8,833 bases of DNA from Paracoccaceae bacterium (GCA_021648225.1 JAKITE010000122.1:1-8833); one strand, 5' to 3'. Positions 1-6,341 are shown, numbered from the stretch's first letter. The notes: generated by a model from the letters alone, not told the origin. Translations and numbers: made by a program.

Positions 1-33
1 TATGTCGAAAGCATCCACGGGGAATCATCATGA
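1..33 (+). CDS. C-terminal end of an upstream gene (partial)
   Basis: The first frame is open from the window edge and encodes YVESIHGESS, followed by TGA at 31-33. That stop overlaps the ATG of the next gene in an ATGA arrangement (30-33), the usual sign of two co-translated genes. Too little is present to name the product. Because the next gene is a half-length permease, this could be the end of the partner half or of another operon member; that is inference only. Confidence 0.5.
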   Translation, partial: YVESIHGESS

Positions 34-527
34 AAGCAACAGCGATTGGCATGGCGGGGTTCCTCCTGATCCTGATGGCGTTGGCGGTTTGGCAGGGCGA
101 GGGCGCGTTTAAGGAGGGGATGCAAACCTCGGGCAAACAGCTGCTCGGGTTTATGCCTATTTTGATTATTGCCATGATGTTGGCGGGCTTTACCCAAGTG
201 CTTTTGCCACGTGGCTTGGTGGAAAACTGGCTGTCGGACTCGTCCGGCTGGAAGGGCATCGGGATCGCGTGGATTGCCGGAATAATCACCCCCGGGGGCA
301 GCATTGTTGGCCTGCCGATCATTGCGGGGCTTTATAAATCAGGCGTGGGGGTGGCGGTGTTGATGACCTACGCAACCTCGCTCGCCACGCTCTCGGTGCT
401 GCGGATACCGCTAGAGGCGGGGTTTTATGGTTGGCAACTGACCATGCTGCGGGTCGGGGTTTCCCTGATTCTCCCGCTGATTGCCGGCGGGCTGACCATG
501 TTCGCACTGCGGTTCATCACCCCCTGA
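30..527 (+). CDS. Half-size ArsP/YraQ-like permease (165 aa, inner membrane)
   Basis: The protein is very hydrophobic, with about five membrane segments (roughly residues 5-22, 40-60, 76-95, 97-125, 139-160). Its central stretch has TPGG at 87-90 followed by SIVGLPIIAGLYKSG, which resembles the conserved core of the predicted-permease family (COG0701, ArsP/YraQ, DUF318). Full-length members are about 300-350 aa and contain two related halves, so this 165-aa protein looks like one half, probably working with a partner. The start ATG at 30 is preceded by GGGGA (19-23) and overlaps the upstream stop. The cysteines typical of many family members are absent here, so the substrate is unknown and an arsenic role should not be assumed. 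It converges on the desaturase gene. The family call is from recognition of the motif region, moderately sure. Confidence 0.6.
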   Translation: MKATAIGMAGFLLILMALAVWQGEGAFKEGMQTSGKQLLGFMPILIIAMMLAGFTQVLLPRGLVENWLSDSSGWKGIGIAWIAGIITPGGSIVGLPIIAGLYKSGVGVAVLMTYATSLATLSVLRIPLEAGFYGWQLTMLRVGVSLILPLIAGGLTMFALRFITP

Positions 528-569
528 ACCGGCCCTGCGCCACGTCAGGATCCGGGATAGTGCGGGGCT

Positions 570-1616
570 TTACGCCGTCCGCAACTGCCGCGCTTGGGCA
601 AACGAAACCAGCTTGCGGCTGCCTTCATCCCACAAGTGCATTTGCGCGCTTTTCAGGCTTTGGCGGATGGTCATCCGGTTCAGGTTTTCCAGCGTTGTGT
701 TCTCGCGCAACACCTCCATCAGCCGGTAAAACGGGATTCGGCTGTAAAGGTGATGCACGTGATGAATACCGATATTGCCGCTAAACCAGCGCAGCACACC
801 GGGGAGCACGTAGTAAGAGCTGCCCAACAGGGCGGATTCATGCAGCTCCCACTTATCGGCATGGTCCCACTGTGCATTTTCAAACTGGTGCTGCACGTAA
901 AACAGCCACACGCCCAGCGTCGCGGCCATCAAAAGTGTGGGGAGGAAGATAAGCAAAAGCGCGGGCAGCCCGCCAAACCACAGCATCATTCCAACCATCA
1001 TCGCGATCATCGCATTGGTGCCCATTGCGCCCATCCAGTATTCCCACGAGCGCATCATGCTCAGCGGCACGCGGTTTTGCACCATAAACAACAGCGCCGG
1101 AGCAAATCCGAACATAAAAACAGGATGGCGGTATACGCGGTAAGCAATGCGCTTAAAGCGCGGCAAAGCCTCGAATTCCGCAACTGTCAGCGTATAAACA
1201 TCGCCAATGCCGCGCTTATCAAGGTTGCCCGAGGCCGAATGGTGAATGGAATGGGTGCGCCGCCAAACCTTGTAGGGGGTCAGGGTGAAAACGCCGATAA
1301 CCCGCCCGAGCCAGTTATTGGCGTGCCGGTTGGCAAAAAAGCTGCCATGGCCGCAATCATGCTGAATAATAAACAGCCGCACCAGAAAGCCGCCATTAAG
1401 CAAGGCAATGGCAAAGGCCAGCCAATAGCTGACCGGCAAGGCCAGATAGGCCAAAGCCGAGAGGCCAAAGAAGGGCAGAATGCTGACTGAAAGCTCGAAT
1501 ATCGAGCGACCGGTATTCGGTTCGCGGTATTTGGCCAGAATCCGAACCCAGTTGCGGGCTTGATCGGGGCGTGATTCTTCAGGCGGAGCAGATTTTAACG
1601 CGGAAGCAGAGGGCAT
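570..1616 (-). CDS. Membrane fatty acid desaturase (DesA/acyl-lipid type, 348 aa)
   Basis: The protein is an integral-membrane di-iron desaturase that would introduce double bonds into acyl chains in the inner membrane using O2 and reduced carriers. All three histidine boxes are present: HDCGH at 86-90, HSIHH at 122-126 and HHVHH at 285-289, with an extra conserved-looking HQFENAQW at 243-250. Hydrophobic segments lie at about 44-80, 165-180, 198-240 and 262-280. The length suits the bacterial delta-12/omega-6-like family. I chose ATG at 1614-1616, giving MPSASALK. The frame can be extended to a TTG at 1661, but the added residues look like untranslated leader and no good ribosome site precedes either start. 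The gene ends with TAA (570-572), 42 bp from the convergent permease stop. Regiospecificity cannot be read from the sequence, and substrates such as carotenoids are possible for related proteins. Confidence 0.88.
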   Translation of the reverse strand: MPSASALKSAPPEESRPDQARNWVRILAKYREPNTGRSIFELSVSILPFFGLSALAYLALPVSYWLAFAIALLNGGFLVRLFIIQHDCGHGSFFANRHANNWLGRVIGVFTLTPYKVWRRTHSIHHSASGNLDKRGIGDVYTLTVAEFEALPRFKRIAYRVYRHPVFMFGFAPALLFMVQNRVPLSMMRSWEYWMGAMGTNAMIAMMVGMMLWFGGLPALLLIFLPTLLMAATLGVWLFYVQHQFENAQWDHADKWELHESALLGSSYYVLPGVLRWFSGNIGIHHVHHLYSRIPFYRLMEVLRENTTLENLNRMTIRQSLKSAQMHLWDEGSRKLVSFAQARQLRTA

Positions 1617-1810
1617 TGGGTTGTCACGACTTTCATATAAAAACAAGGCGGTTATGCCCAATATTAAACGGTCTTGTTGCCTTCAAGCAGTTAAATTCAC
1701 CCAACCGATAAGCCCGAGTTGACGCGCCCGCAGCACATTAACCATGTAAATCTGCATAAGTCGATGGATTAGGGTGGTTTTAGGGGCAATTGTTTACAGA
1801 ATACGGGAAT
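1617..1810. other. 194-bp gap between the desaturase and tRNA-Gln
   Basis: No open frame of note is present. A 6-bp inverted repeat AACAAG/CTTGTT (1642-1647 and 1673-1678) lies upstream of the desaturase. The best minus-strand promoter guess there (TTGGGC, 16 bp, TATATG) is weak. No T-run terminator follows the tRNA. Confidence 0.4.
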
Positions 1811-1884
1811 TGGCTGGGGAACCTGGATTCGAACCAAGACTAACAGAGTCAGAGTCTGTGGGTCTACCGTTAACCTATTCCCCA
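1811..1884 (-). tRNA. tRNA-Gln, anticodon CTG
   Basis: The minus strand folds into a complete cloverleaf of 74 nt. The acceptor stem TGGGGAA pairs with TTCCCCA, followed by G73 and an encoded CCA (1811-1813). The D arm is GGT...ACC. The anticodon stem ACAGA/TCTGT encloses loop CTCTGAC, giving anticodon CTG at 1850-1852 (reads CAG, Gln). The T arm is CTTGG/CCAGG with loop TTCGAAT and one G-U pair. The weak first pair (T1-A72) and G73 discriminator fit glutamine identity. Most alphaproteobacteria are thought to charge tRNA-Gln indirectly through Glu-tRNA and GatCAB; which route applies here is not visible. Confidence 0.96.
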
Positions 1885-1895
1885 ACGGGTTGCAG

Positions 1896-1924
1896 CATTT
1901 AGCCATGCTTTGCACATAGGTCAA
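1896..1924 (-). promoter_or_regulatory. Sigma70-type promoter of tRNA-Gln
   Basis: On the minus strand, TTGACC (1924-1919) is followed by a 17-bp spacer and TAAATG (1901-1896). The -10 box ends 11 nt before the first tRNA base, so transcription should start a few bases upstream of the mature 5' end. Five of six -35 bases match consensus and the spacing is ideal. There is no competing gene on this strand, which makes it the best promoter candidate in the window. Confidence 0.7.
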
Positions 1925-2030
1925 TAGCGTGCTGCCACGCGTGAAGTATTGTTTCCCTGTTCACAAAAATTTTGCTTTTAATTTGTTTCCTCCTCCATTA
2001 CATGCAGAAAAATGAATATAAGTTTCAATT

Positions 2031-2038
2031 GAGGGGGG
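2031..2038 (+). promoter_or_regulatory. Strong ribosome binding site for the YeeE-type gene
   Basis: GAGGGGGG lies three bases before ATG 2042 in an AT-rich leader and fixes that start. The leader (about 1961-2030) also holds a short CAAAA-A-TTTTG dyad at 1964-1974. No convincing -35/-10 pair was found. Confidence 0.75.
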
Positions 2039-2041
2039 AAA

Positions 2042-2467
2042 ATGGAACAAGACTGGTGGTTTGGATTGTTGGGCGGGGGGTTGATCGGCGTTTCGGCATC
2101 GATTTTCCTATTGTTTAACGGCAAGATAATGGGCGCAAGCGGTATCATGGGCGGGCTGGTTGACGGGTCTGGCAGAAAAGACATGGTGGAGCGGCTTAGC
2201 TTTATCGCGGGGCTGATTTTTGCGCCCTATATTCTAACATTGCTTTGGGTGACGCCTGAAACCAATCTGACCGGAAATATCTGGGTGCTGGTTGGCAGTG
2301 GATTATTGGTTGGTATTGGCTCCCGATTGGCAAATGGTTGCACCAGCGGGCATGGCATATGCGGGATTTCGCGGCTATCGCTGCGGGGAATTTTGGCAAC
2401 CGTTGCCTATTTGTTTGCAGGGGCGGTTGCCATGTTGTTGTTCCGCCATATCTGGGGGTTCATTTGA
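2042..2467 (+). CDS. YeeE/YedE-family sulfur transporter subunit (PmpA-like, 141 aa)
   Basis: This small membrane protein has four hydrophobic segments (about 7-25, 52-70, 78-95, 115-135). It carries the family signature GSRLANGCTSGHGICG at 93-108, with cysteines C100 and C107. Larger members of the YeeE/YedE family, such as TsuA, import thiosulfate using conserved cysteines. Half-size pairs like this one (PmpA/PmpB) are associated with sulfide or persulfide detoxification genes in alphaproteobacteria. Here it is immediately followed, with a one-base TGATG overlap, by the second half, so the two are surely co-translated and probably form one transporter. No BigR/SqrR regulator or persulfide dioxygenase gene is in the window. 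The exact substrate (thiosulfate, sulfite or another sulfur species) is inference. Confidence 0.85.
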   Translation: MEQDWWFGLLGGGLIGVSASIFLLFNGKIMGASGIMGGLVDGSGRKDMVERLSFIAGLIFAPYILTLLWVTPETNLTGNIWVLVGSGLLVGIGSRLANGCTSGHGICGISRLSLRGILATVAYLFAGAVAMLLFRHIWGFI

Positions 2468-2880
2468 TGCGAAATTTTTGGGCATTGATTGCCGGCATGT
2501 TTTTCGGGGCGGGGCTGTTTACATCGGGCATGACGGATACCGCCAAGGTGCAGGGCTGGCTGGATATTTTCGGCGGCTGGGATCCGACTTTGGCCTTTGT
2601 TCTGGGGGGCGCGATTTTGCCAACAGCGGTGGCGTGGCGGGTTGTGGCGCGGCGCGACAAAAGCTTTAGCAACGGGGCGTTTCCAAATGTGTCCAACACC
2701 AAAATTGATCGTAAGCTGATCATAGGCTCGTTGGTTTTCGGTGCGGGCTGGGCGCTTTCCGGTCTGTGTCCGGGACCGTCTTTGGCTTCTATCAGCTATG
2801 GCGGCACGGGGCTGTTTGTGTTTCTGGCGGCGTTGATTGCGGGCATGGCAATAGCGCCGAAGATTTCACGGTTGATATAA
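2467..2880 (+). CDS. YeeE/YedE second half (PmpB/DUF6691-like, 137 aa)
   Basis: The start ATG at 2467 shares its A with the TGA stop of the preceding gene, the usual coupling for this pair. The protein has about four membrane segments (roughly 5-20, 43-60, 84-100, 112-132). It shows FTSGMTD at 18-24 and GLCPGPS at 99-105, with C101 the likely sulfur-handling cysteine. The frame is open further upstream (to 2338), but that part lies inside the first gene and reads as an out-of-frame shadow. Together with its partner it supplies the two halves that are fused in long YeeE proteins. It ends with TAA at 2878-2880, 171 bp before cysS. Sulfur transport is inferred from family membership. Confidence 0.85.
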   Translation: MRNFWALIAGMFFGAGLFTSGMTDTAKVQGWLDIFGGWDPTLAFVLGGAILPTAVAWRVVARRDKSFSNGAFPNVSNTKIDRKLIIGSLVFGAGWALSGLCPGPSLASISYGGTGLFVFLAALIAGMAIAPKISRLI

Positions 2881-2886
2881 CGTAAC

Positions 2887-2914
2887 TTGACTTATCGGGT
2901 TTCCCATACAAAAT
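2887..2914 (+). promoter_or_regulatory. Candidate promoter upstream of cysS
   Basis: TTGACT (2887-2892), a 16-bp spacer and CAAAAT (2909-2914) would start transcription near 2920 and give a leader of about 130 nt before cysS. The -35 matches five of six consensus bases and the -10 four of six. A perfect inverted repeat overlaps it (see 2894-2934). Confidence 0.35.
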
Positions 2915-2934
2915 AGTGGCATGCGAAACCCGAT
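2894..2934. repeat. Perfect 10-bp inverted repeat between the YeeE pair and cysS
   Basis: ATCGGGTTTC at 2894-2903 is matched exactly by its reverse complement GAAACCCGAT at 2925-2934, with 21 bases between. As RNA it would make a 10-bp stem. Only three T residues follow (2934-2936), so it is a poor intrinsic terminator. As DNA the half-sites are 31 bp apart, about three helical turns. One lies in the spacer of the candidate promoter and one just after its predicted start, as expected for an operator. Both readings remain open. Confidence 0.7.
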
Positions 2935-3051
2935 TTGCACTTATGGAATTTGCATTATCTGCTGACATTATGTCTGCGGCGGTTCTTTTTGTTTCCAAAT
3001 CTTTGATGAAATGCTAGGCCCGTCGTGGAAAACCCGCGTTTGGAAAACCTG

Positions 3052-4458
3052 ATGACTGACATTAAACTTTATAATACCAAAACCCGCCGTAAAGAGGATT
3101 TTACGCCGATTGATCCCGATAATGTGCGGATGTATGTCTGCGGGCCAACGGTTTATGACCGCGCCCATATCGGCAATGCGCGGCCAGTGGTAGTGTTTGA
3201 TGTGCTGTTCCGGTTGTTGCGGCATAAATACGGGCATTATAACGTTAATTACGTGCGGAATTTCACTGATGTTGATGATAAAATCAACGCTAAGGCGGCG
3301 GAAACAGGGCGTAGCATTACCGACATAACCGATGAAACCATCAAATGGTATCACGAGGATATGGACGCGCTGGGGGCATTGCGCCCTGTGCATGAACCGC
3401 GCGCCACGCAATATATTCCGCAGATGGTGAAGATGATCGAGGGCTTGATTGCCAGCGGCCATGCCTATGCCAGCGAAGGTCATGTGTTGTTTGATGTGAA
3501 TTCTTACGATGCTTACGGAGCGCTTTCGGGCCGTAAACTGGAAGACATGCGGGCTGGCGAGCGGGTAGAGATTGCCGATTACAAACGCGACCCGATGGAT
3601 TTTGTGCTTTGGAAACCCTCCAGCGGCGATCAACCCGGTTGGGATAGCCCTTGGGGGGTTGGCCGTCCAGGCTGGCATATTGAATGCTCGGCCATGGCGC
3701 TGGACTTGCTGGGCGAGACTTTTGACATTCACGGTGGCGGGCTTGATTTGCAATTTCCGCATCATGAAAACGAAATAGCCCAAAGCTGCTGCGCCAAGCC
3801 TTCGGGGGAGTTTGCGCGGTATTGGCTGCATAATGAAATGTTGCAGGTCGAGGGTAAGAAGATGTCTAAGAGTTTGGGGAACTTCTTTACGGTGCGGGAT
3901 TTGCTGGATCAGGGTGTGCCGGGGGAGGTGATACGGTTTGTGCTGTTAAGCACGCATTATCGGTCGCCGATGGACTGGACTTCGAGCAAGGTGAAAGAAG
4001 CCAAAGGAACACTCTACAAATGGAGAGAGTATCTTACTGGTGCCAAGCCATCGGAACCTCATCCCGATTTTATAAGTGCTCTTGGTCAAGACTTAAACAC
4101 CTCCAAGGCTATCTACGAACTTGGCGTATTATTTTTGCGTTGGATGAATACGAAATCGTATCAAGATGCAGATGCAACGATAAAAGCAGAATCTGTATTC
4201 CTAGGGTCCGCACAGCTACTGGGTTTGCTCTCTCTAAAACTGGGCGAGTGGTTTGTTGGAGATTATGATTTTAGCTGGCATGAAGATCGCTTTTTAGTGC
4301 TACGTGATGAGGCTATGGACACTAAAGATTTTACGGCTTTGGATGAAATGAAAAAGGCACTCACCGAGGCAGGTGTTAAAGTAAGTATGTCGAAAGAAGG
4401 CGTGAAGCTCGAAGCTGGGCCAGATTTTGACTCTGGCAAAATAGTGGACCTGACATGA
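3052..4458 (+). CDS. cysS: Cysteinyl-tRNA synthetase
   Basis: This class I synthetase charges tRNA-Cys with cysteine in the cytoplasm. The 468-aa length is normal. The nucleotide-binding HIGN is at 39-42 and KMSKS at 270-274. The four zinc ligands that select cysteine are recognisable as C30 (YVCGPTVYD), C212 (HIECSAM), H237 and E241 (FPHHENE). The anticodon-binding helical domain follows. I chose ATG 3052 (MTDIKLYNTKTRRK), which matches the usual family N-terminus; GTG 3025 in the same frame would add nine residues but lacks support. By hand count GC falls from about 55% (3541-3960) to about 44% (4021-4440), with a shift to CTA, GCA and AAA codons and no GCG codon in the last part. This points to replacement of the 3' third by recombination. 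The reading frame is intact and the C-terminus still has family-like VLRDEAM and MSKEGV segments, so the enzyme is probably functional. Confidence 0.97.
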   Translation: MTDIKLYNTKTRRKEDFTPIDPDNVRMYVCGPTVYDRAHIGNARPVVVFDVLFRLLRHKYGHYNVNYVRNFTDVDDKINAKAAETGRSITDITDETIKWYHEDMDALGALRPVHEPRATQYIPQMVKMIEGLIASGHAYASEGHVLFDVNSYDAYGALSGRKLEDMRAGERVEIADYKRDPMDFVLWKPSSGDQPGWDSPWGVGRPGWHIECSAMALDLLGETFDIHGGGLDLQFPHHENEIAQSCCAKPSGEFARYWLHNEMLQVEGKKMSKSLGNFFTVRDLLDQGVPGEVIRFVLLSTHYRSPMDWTSSKVKEAKGTLYKWREYLTGAKPSEPHPDFISALGQDLNTSKAIYELGVLFLRWMNTKSYQDADATIKAESVFLGSAQLLGLLSLKLGEWFVGDYDFSWHEDRFLVLRDEAMDTKDFTALDEMKKALTEAGVKVSMSKEGVKLEAGPDFDSGKIVDLT

Positions 4459-4494
4459 CCCCATCCCCAACACAGGTCAGCCGGTCGAACCATT

Positions 4495-4563
4495 GTAGGG
4501 TGCGTGGTTTCCACGCACCGCTGGCCAAACGCGGGATCGGTGCGTGGAAACCACGCACCCTAC
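4495..4563. repeat. REP doublet (inverted pair of GTAG-hairpin elements)
   Basis: Copy one (4495-4519) is GTAG, then GGTGCGTGG, TTT and CCACGCACC, a perfect 9-bp hairpin with a three-base loop. Copy two (4539-4563) is its exact reverse complement, ending in CTAC, with a 19-base linker (4520-4538). The foot tetranucleotide GTAG plus hairpin is the known architecture of REP elements moved by RAYT (TnpA-REP, Y1-type) transposases, and an inverted pair is the REPIN/BIME form. In mRNA it can fold either as two short hairpins or as one 25-bp hairpin. It sits in the 115-bp gap between cysS and cimA and ends exactly where the cimA Shine-Dalgarno begins. No RAYT gene is in the window. Confidence 0.88.
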
Positions 4564-4567
4564 GGAG
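4564..4567 (+). promoter_or_regulatory. cimA ribosome binding site abutting the REP
   Basis: GGAG is separated by six bases from ATG 4574 and begins immediately after the CTAC end of the REP doublet. It supports ATG 4574 over the in-frame GTG 4544, which lies inside the repeat. Its position at the base of a potential 25-bp hairpin could affect its accessibility. Confidence 0.7.
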
Positions 4568-4573
4568 AATATC

Positions 4574-6190
4574 ATGACTGAACGTCTTTACCTTTACGAC
4601 ACCACCCTGCGCGATGGTCAACAAACCCATGGCGTTGATTTCTCGGCTGAGGATAAGGTCCGCATTGCCCATGCGCTTGACGCGCTTGGCATTGATTATG
4701 TTGAGGGCGGCTGGCCGGGGGCCAACCCTACGGATAGTGAATTTTTTGATGCTCCACCCAAGCTGAAAAACGCTACTTTCACCGCTTTTGGCATGACCAA
4801 ACGGGCAGGGCGCTCGGCTGCCAATGACGAGGTGCTGGCTGCGGTTGCCAACGCCAATACCCCCGCGATTTGTCTGGTTGGCAAAACCCATGATTTCCAT
4901 GTTACCACCGCGCTTGGCATTGATCTGCCTGCCAATATCGAAAACATAATCCTTAGCATCGCCCATCTGCGCAGCCTTGGCCGCGAGGTGCTGTTTGATG
5001 CCGAGCATTTTTTCGACGGCTTCCGCAGCAACCCTGAATACGCCATAAAATGCTGCCTTGCAGCTTATGAGGCCGGCGCGCGCTGGGTGGTGCTGTGTGA
5101 TACCAATGGCGGCGCGCTGCCCGAGGACATCAAATCCGGCGTAAACGGCCTGATCAGCGCTGGCGTGCCGGGTGATCATATCGGCATTCACACCCATAAT
5201 GACACCGAACATGCGGTGGCCAATTCTCTGGCAGCCGTGGATGCTGGCGCGCGGCAAATTCAGGGCACTTTGAATGGGTTGGGGGAACGCTGCGGCAATG
5301 CCAACCTTGTCGCATTGATCCCGACATTGATGCTGAAAGAACCCTATGCTAGCCGTTATGATATTGGCGTTACAGATATTTCCGGCCTTACCAGGCTTTC
5401 GCGTATGCTGGATGATATTTTGAACCGTGTGCCCAATGCGAGTGCGGCTTATGTCGGGGCTTCGGCCTTTGTGCATAAGGCGGGGTTGCATGCATCGGCC
5501 ATTTTGAAAGACCCGATCACATATGAACATATCCCCCCCGAAACCGTAGGCAATGCGCGGCTGGTGCCGATGTCCAATCAAGCCGGACAAAGCAACCTGT
5601 GCGCAAGGCTGGCCGGTGCGGGGATTGTGGTTGAAAAATCCGATCCGCGCCTGAACGATATTTTGAACAGGGTAAAAACCCGCGAAGACAACGGTTATGC
5701 CTATGATAGCGCGCAGGCCAGTTTTGAGCTGCTAGCGCGGGATATTCTTGGCCAATTACCGGATTTTTTCGAGGTTAAACGATACCGTGTCACGGTGGAG
5801 CGGCGCAAAAACAAAGCCAACAAGGTTGTGACCCTTTCCGAGGCCGTGGTGGCAGTGAAAATCAACGGTAAAAAGGTTTTGTCGGTGTCCGACAGTCTGG
5901 ATGAGCTGGGCAAAGATAGCGGGCCGGTCAATGCCTTGGCCAAGGCGCTGGGCAAAGATCTGGGGCCGTATCAGCGATTTATTGATGATATGAAACTGGG
6001 GGATTTCAAAGTTCGGATCACCAATGGCGGGGTGGATGCGGTAACAAGGGTGTTGATCGACAGCGAGGATAGCAAAGGGCGGCGGTGGTCCACCGTCGGG
6101 GTTTCAGCCAATATTGTCGATGCGTCTTTTCAGGCCTTGCTGGATGCGATCCGCTGGAAATTAATTCGTGACGGGGCGCAGGATGTCTGA
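4574..6190 (+). CDS. cimA: Citramalate synthase
   Basis: The enzyme condenses pyruvate and acetyl-CoA to (R)-citramalate, the entry to the threonine-independent route to 2-oxobutyrate and isoleucine. The 538-aa protein has a DRE-TIM N-terminal barrel with DTTLRDGQQ at 9-17 (catalytic R13 and metal ligand D14), HTHND at 206-210 supplying the metal-binding histidines, and NGLGERCGN at 234-242. A C-terminal LeuA-type regulatory dimer domain spans about 395-535, the usual site of feedback control. The length of 538 and the opening YDTTLRDGQQ fit the long CimA subfamily rather than LeuA or NifV, which lack this exact pattern. An in-frame GTG at 4544 would add ten residues encoded largely by the REP and is unlikely to be used. 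The 3' end overlaps the small downstream ORF by eight bases, suggesting co-translation. Confidence 0.92.
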   Translation: MTERLYLYDTTLRDGQQTHGVDFSAEDKVRIAHALDALGIDYVEGGWPGANPTDSEFFDAPPKLKNATFTAFGMTKRAGRSAANDEVLAAVANANTPAICLVGKTHDFHVTTALGIDLPANIENIILSIAHLRSLGREVLFDAEHFFDGFRSNPEYAIKCCLAAYEAGARWVVLCDTNGGALPEDIKSGVNGLISAGVPGDHIGIHTHNDTEHAVANSLAAVDAGARQIQGTLNGLGERCGNANLVALIPTLMLKEPYASRYDIGVTDISGLTRLSRMLDDILNRVPNASAAYVGASAFVHKAGLHASAILKDPITYEHIPPETVGNARLVPMSNQAGQSNLCARLAGAGIVVEKSDPRLNDILNRVKTREDNGYAYDSAQASFELLARDILGQLPDFFEVKRYRVTVERRKNKANKVVTLSEAVVAVKINGKKVLSVSDSLDELGKDSGPVNALAKALGKDLGPYQRFIDDMKLGDFKVRITNGGVDAVTRVLIDSEDSKGRRWSTVGVSANIVDASFQALLDAIRWKLIRDGAQDV

Positions 6191-6341
6191 GGCATTTGAC
6201 TGTTTTATGCGGCTTTACTCTGGCTTGCCGAATAGCGCCCGATTTTTTGACGCAGCTTGTGGGGTTGGTGCGGATAGGGAGATGATGTTTGATACGCTGC
6301 CACACGCGCGAATTTCCGAGATAAAGGCCGAACCTGTATGA
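6183..6341 (+). CDS. 52-aa ORF, probable truncated SAM-methyltransferase remnant
   Basis: This short frame starts at ATG 6183, inside the end of cimA, with GGGG six bases upstream. It stops at TGA 6339-6341, overlapping the next start as ATGA. Its opening AFDCFMRLYSGLP and the following FFDAACGVGAD (22-32) resemble the N-terminus and SAM-binding motif I (DxxCGxG) of class I methyltransferases that I recall in this genomic setting in Rhodobacterales. Such enzymes are about 250 aa. Here the protein ends soon after motif I, and the acidic residue expected at the end of the second strand looks like lysine (SEIK). It is therefore most likely non-catalytic. A genuine small protein, or a spacer kept for translational coupling, is also possible. 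The methyltransferase identification is inference from motif resemblance. Confidence 0.45.
   Translation: MSEAFDCFMRLYSGLPNSARFFDAACGVGADREMMFDTLPHARISEIKAEPV

Noticed and set aside
528..569. Possible bidirectional terminator between the permease and desaturase
   Set aside because: GCCCTGC can pair with GCGGGGC, but only across a loop of more than 20 bases, with a wobble pair and no T-run.
594..1490. Plus-strand open frame of about 298 codons opposite the desaturase
   Set aside because: The desaturase has all three histidine boxes in frame. The opposite frame reads as low-complexity H/Q/K/R-rich sequence.
1811..1884. tRNA-Gln as an integration site for a mobile island
   Set aside because: I found no direct repeat of the tRNA 3' end in the window, no integrase gene, and ordinary chromosomal genes on both sides.
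1925..2041. BigR/SqrR-type operator or clear promoter upstream of the YeeE pair
   Set aside because: The region is AT-rich with a small CAAAA-A-TTTTG dyad, but no -35/-10 pair with good spacing was found and I cannot verify a regulator motif by eye.
2968..3831. Minus-strand open frame of about 287 codons antisense to cysS
   Set aside because: It is entirely opposite the conserved catalytic region of cysS, has no family-like motifs and no ribosome site.
4447..4478. GACCTG/CAGGTC inverted repeat at the end of cysS
   Set aside because: It has only six base pairs across a 20-base loop, no T-run, and overlaps the cysS stop; this is within chance expectation.
4495..4563. CRISPR array or intrinsic terminator reading of the 4495-4563 repeats
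   Set aside because: There are only two copies, in inverted rather than direct orientation, and no T-run follows. The GTAG foot and hairpin fit REP elements better.
4544..4573. GTG 4544 as an alternative cimA start
   Set aside because: It lies inside the REP hairpin, has no Shine-Dalgarno, and the family N-terminus starts at ATG 4574, which has GGAG at the proper distance.
4376..5590. Long minus-strand open frame (about 400 codons) antisense to cysS and cimA
   Set aside because: It lies opposite cimA, whose catalytic motifs are intact. The antisense translation has no recognisable domain and is rich in R, H and I as expected of a shadow frame.
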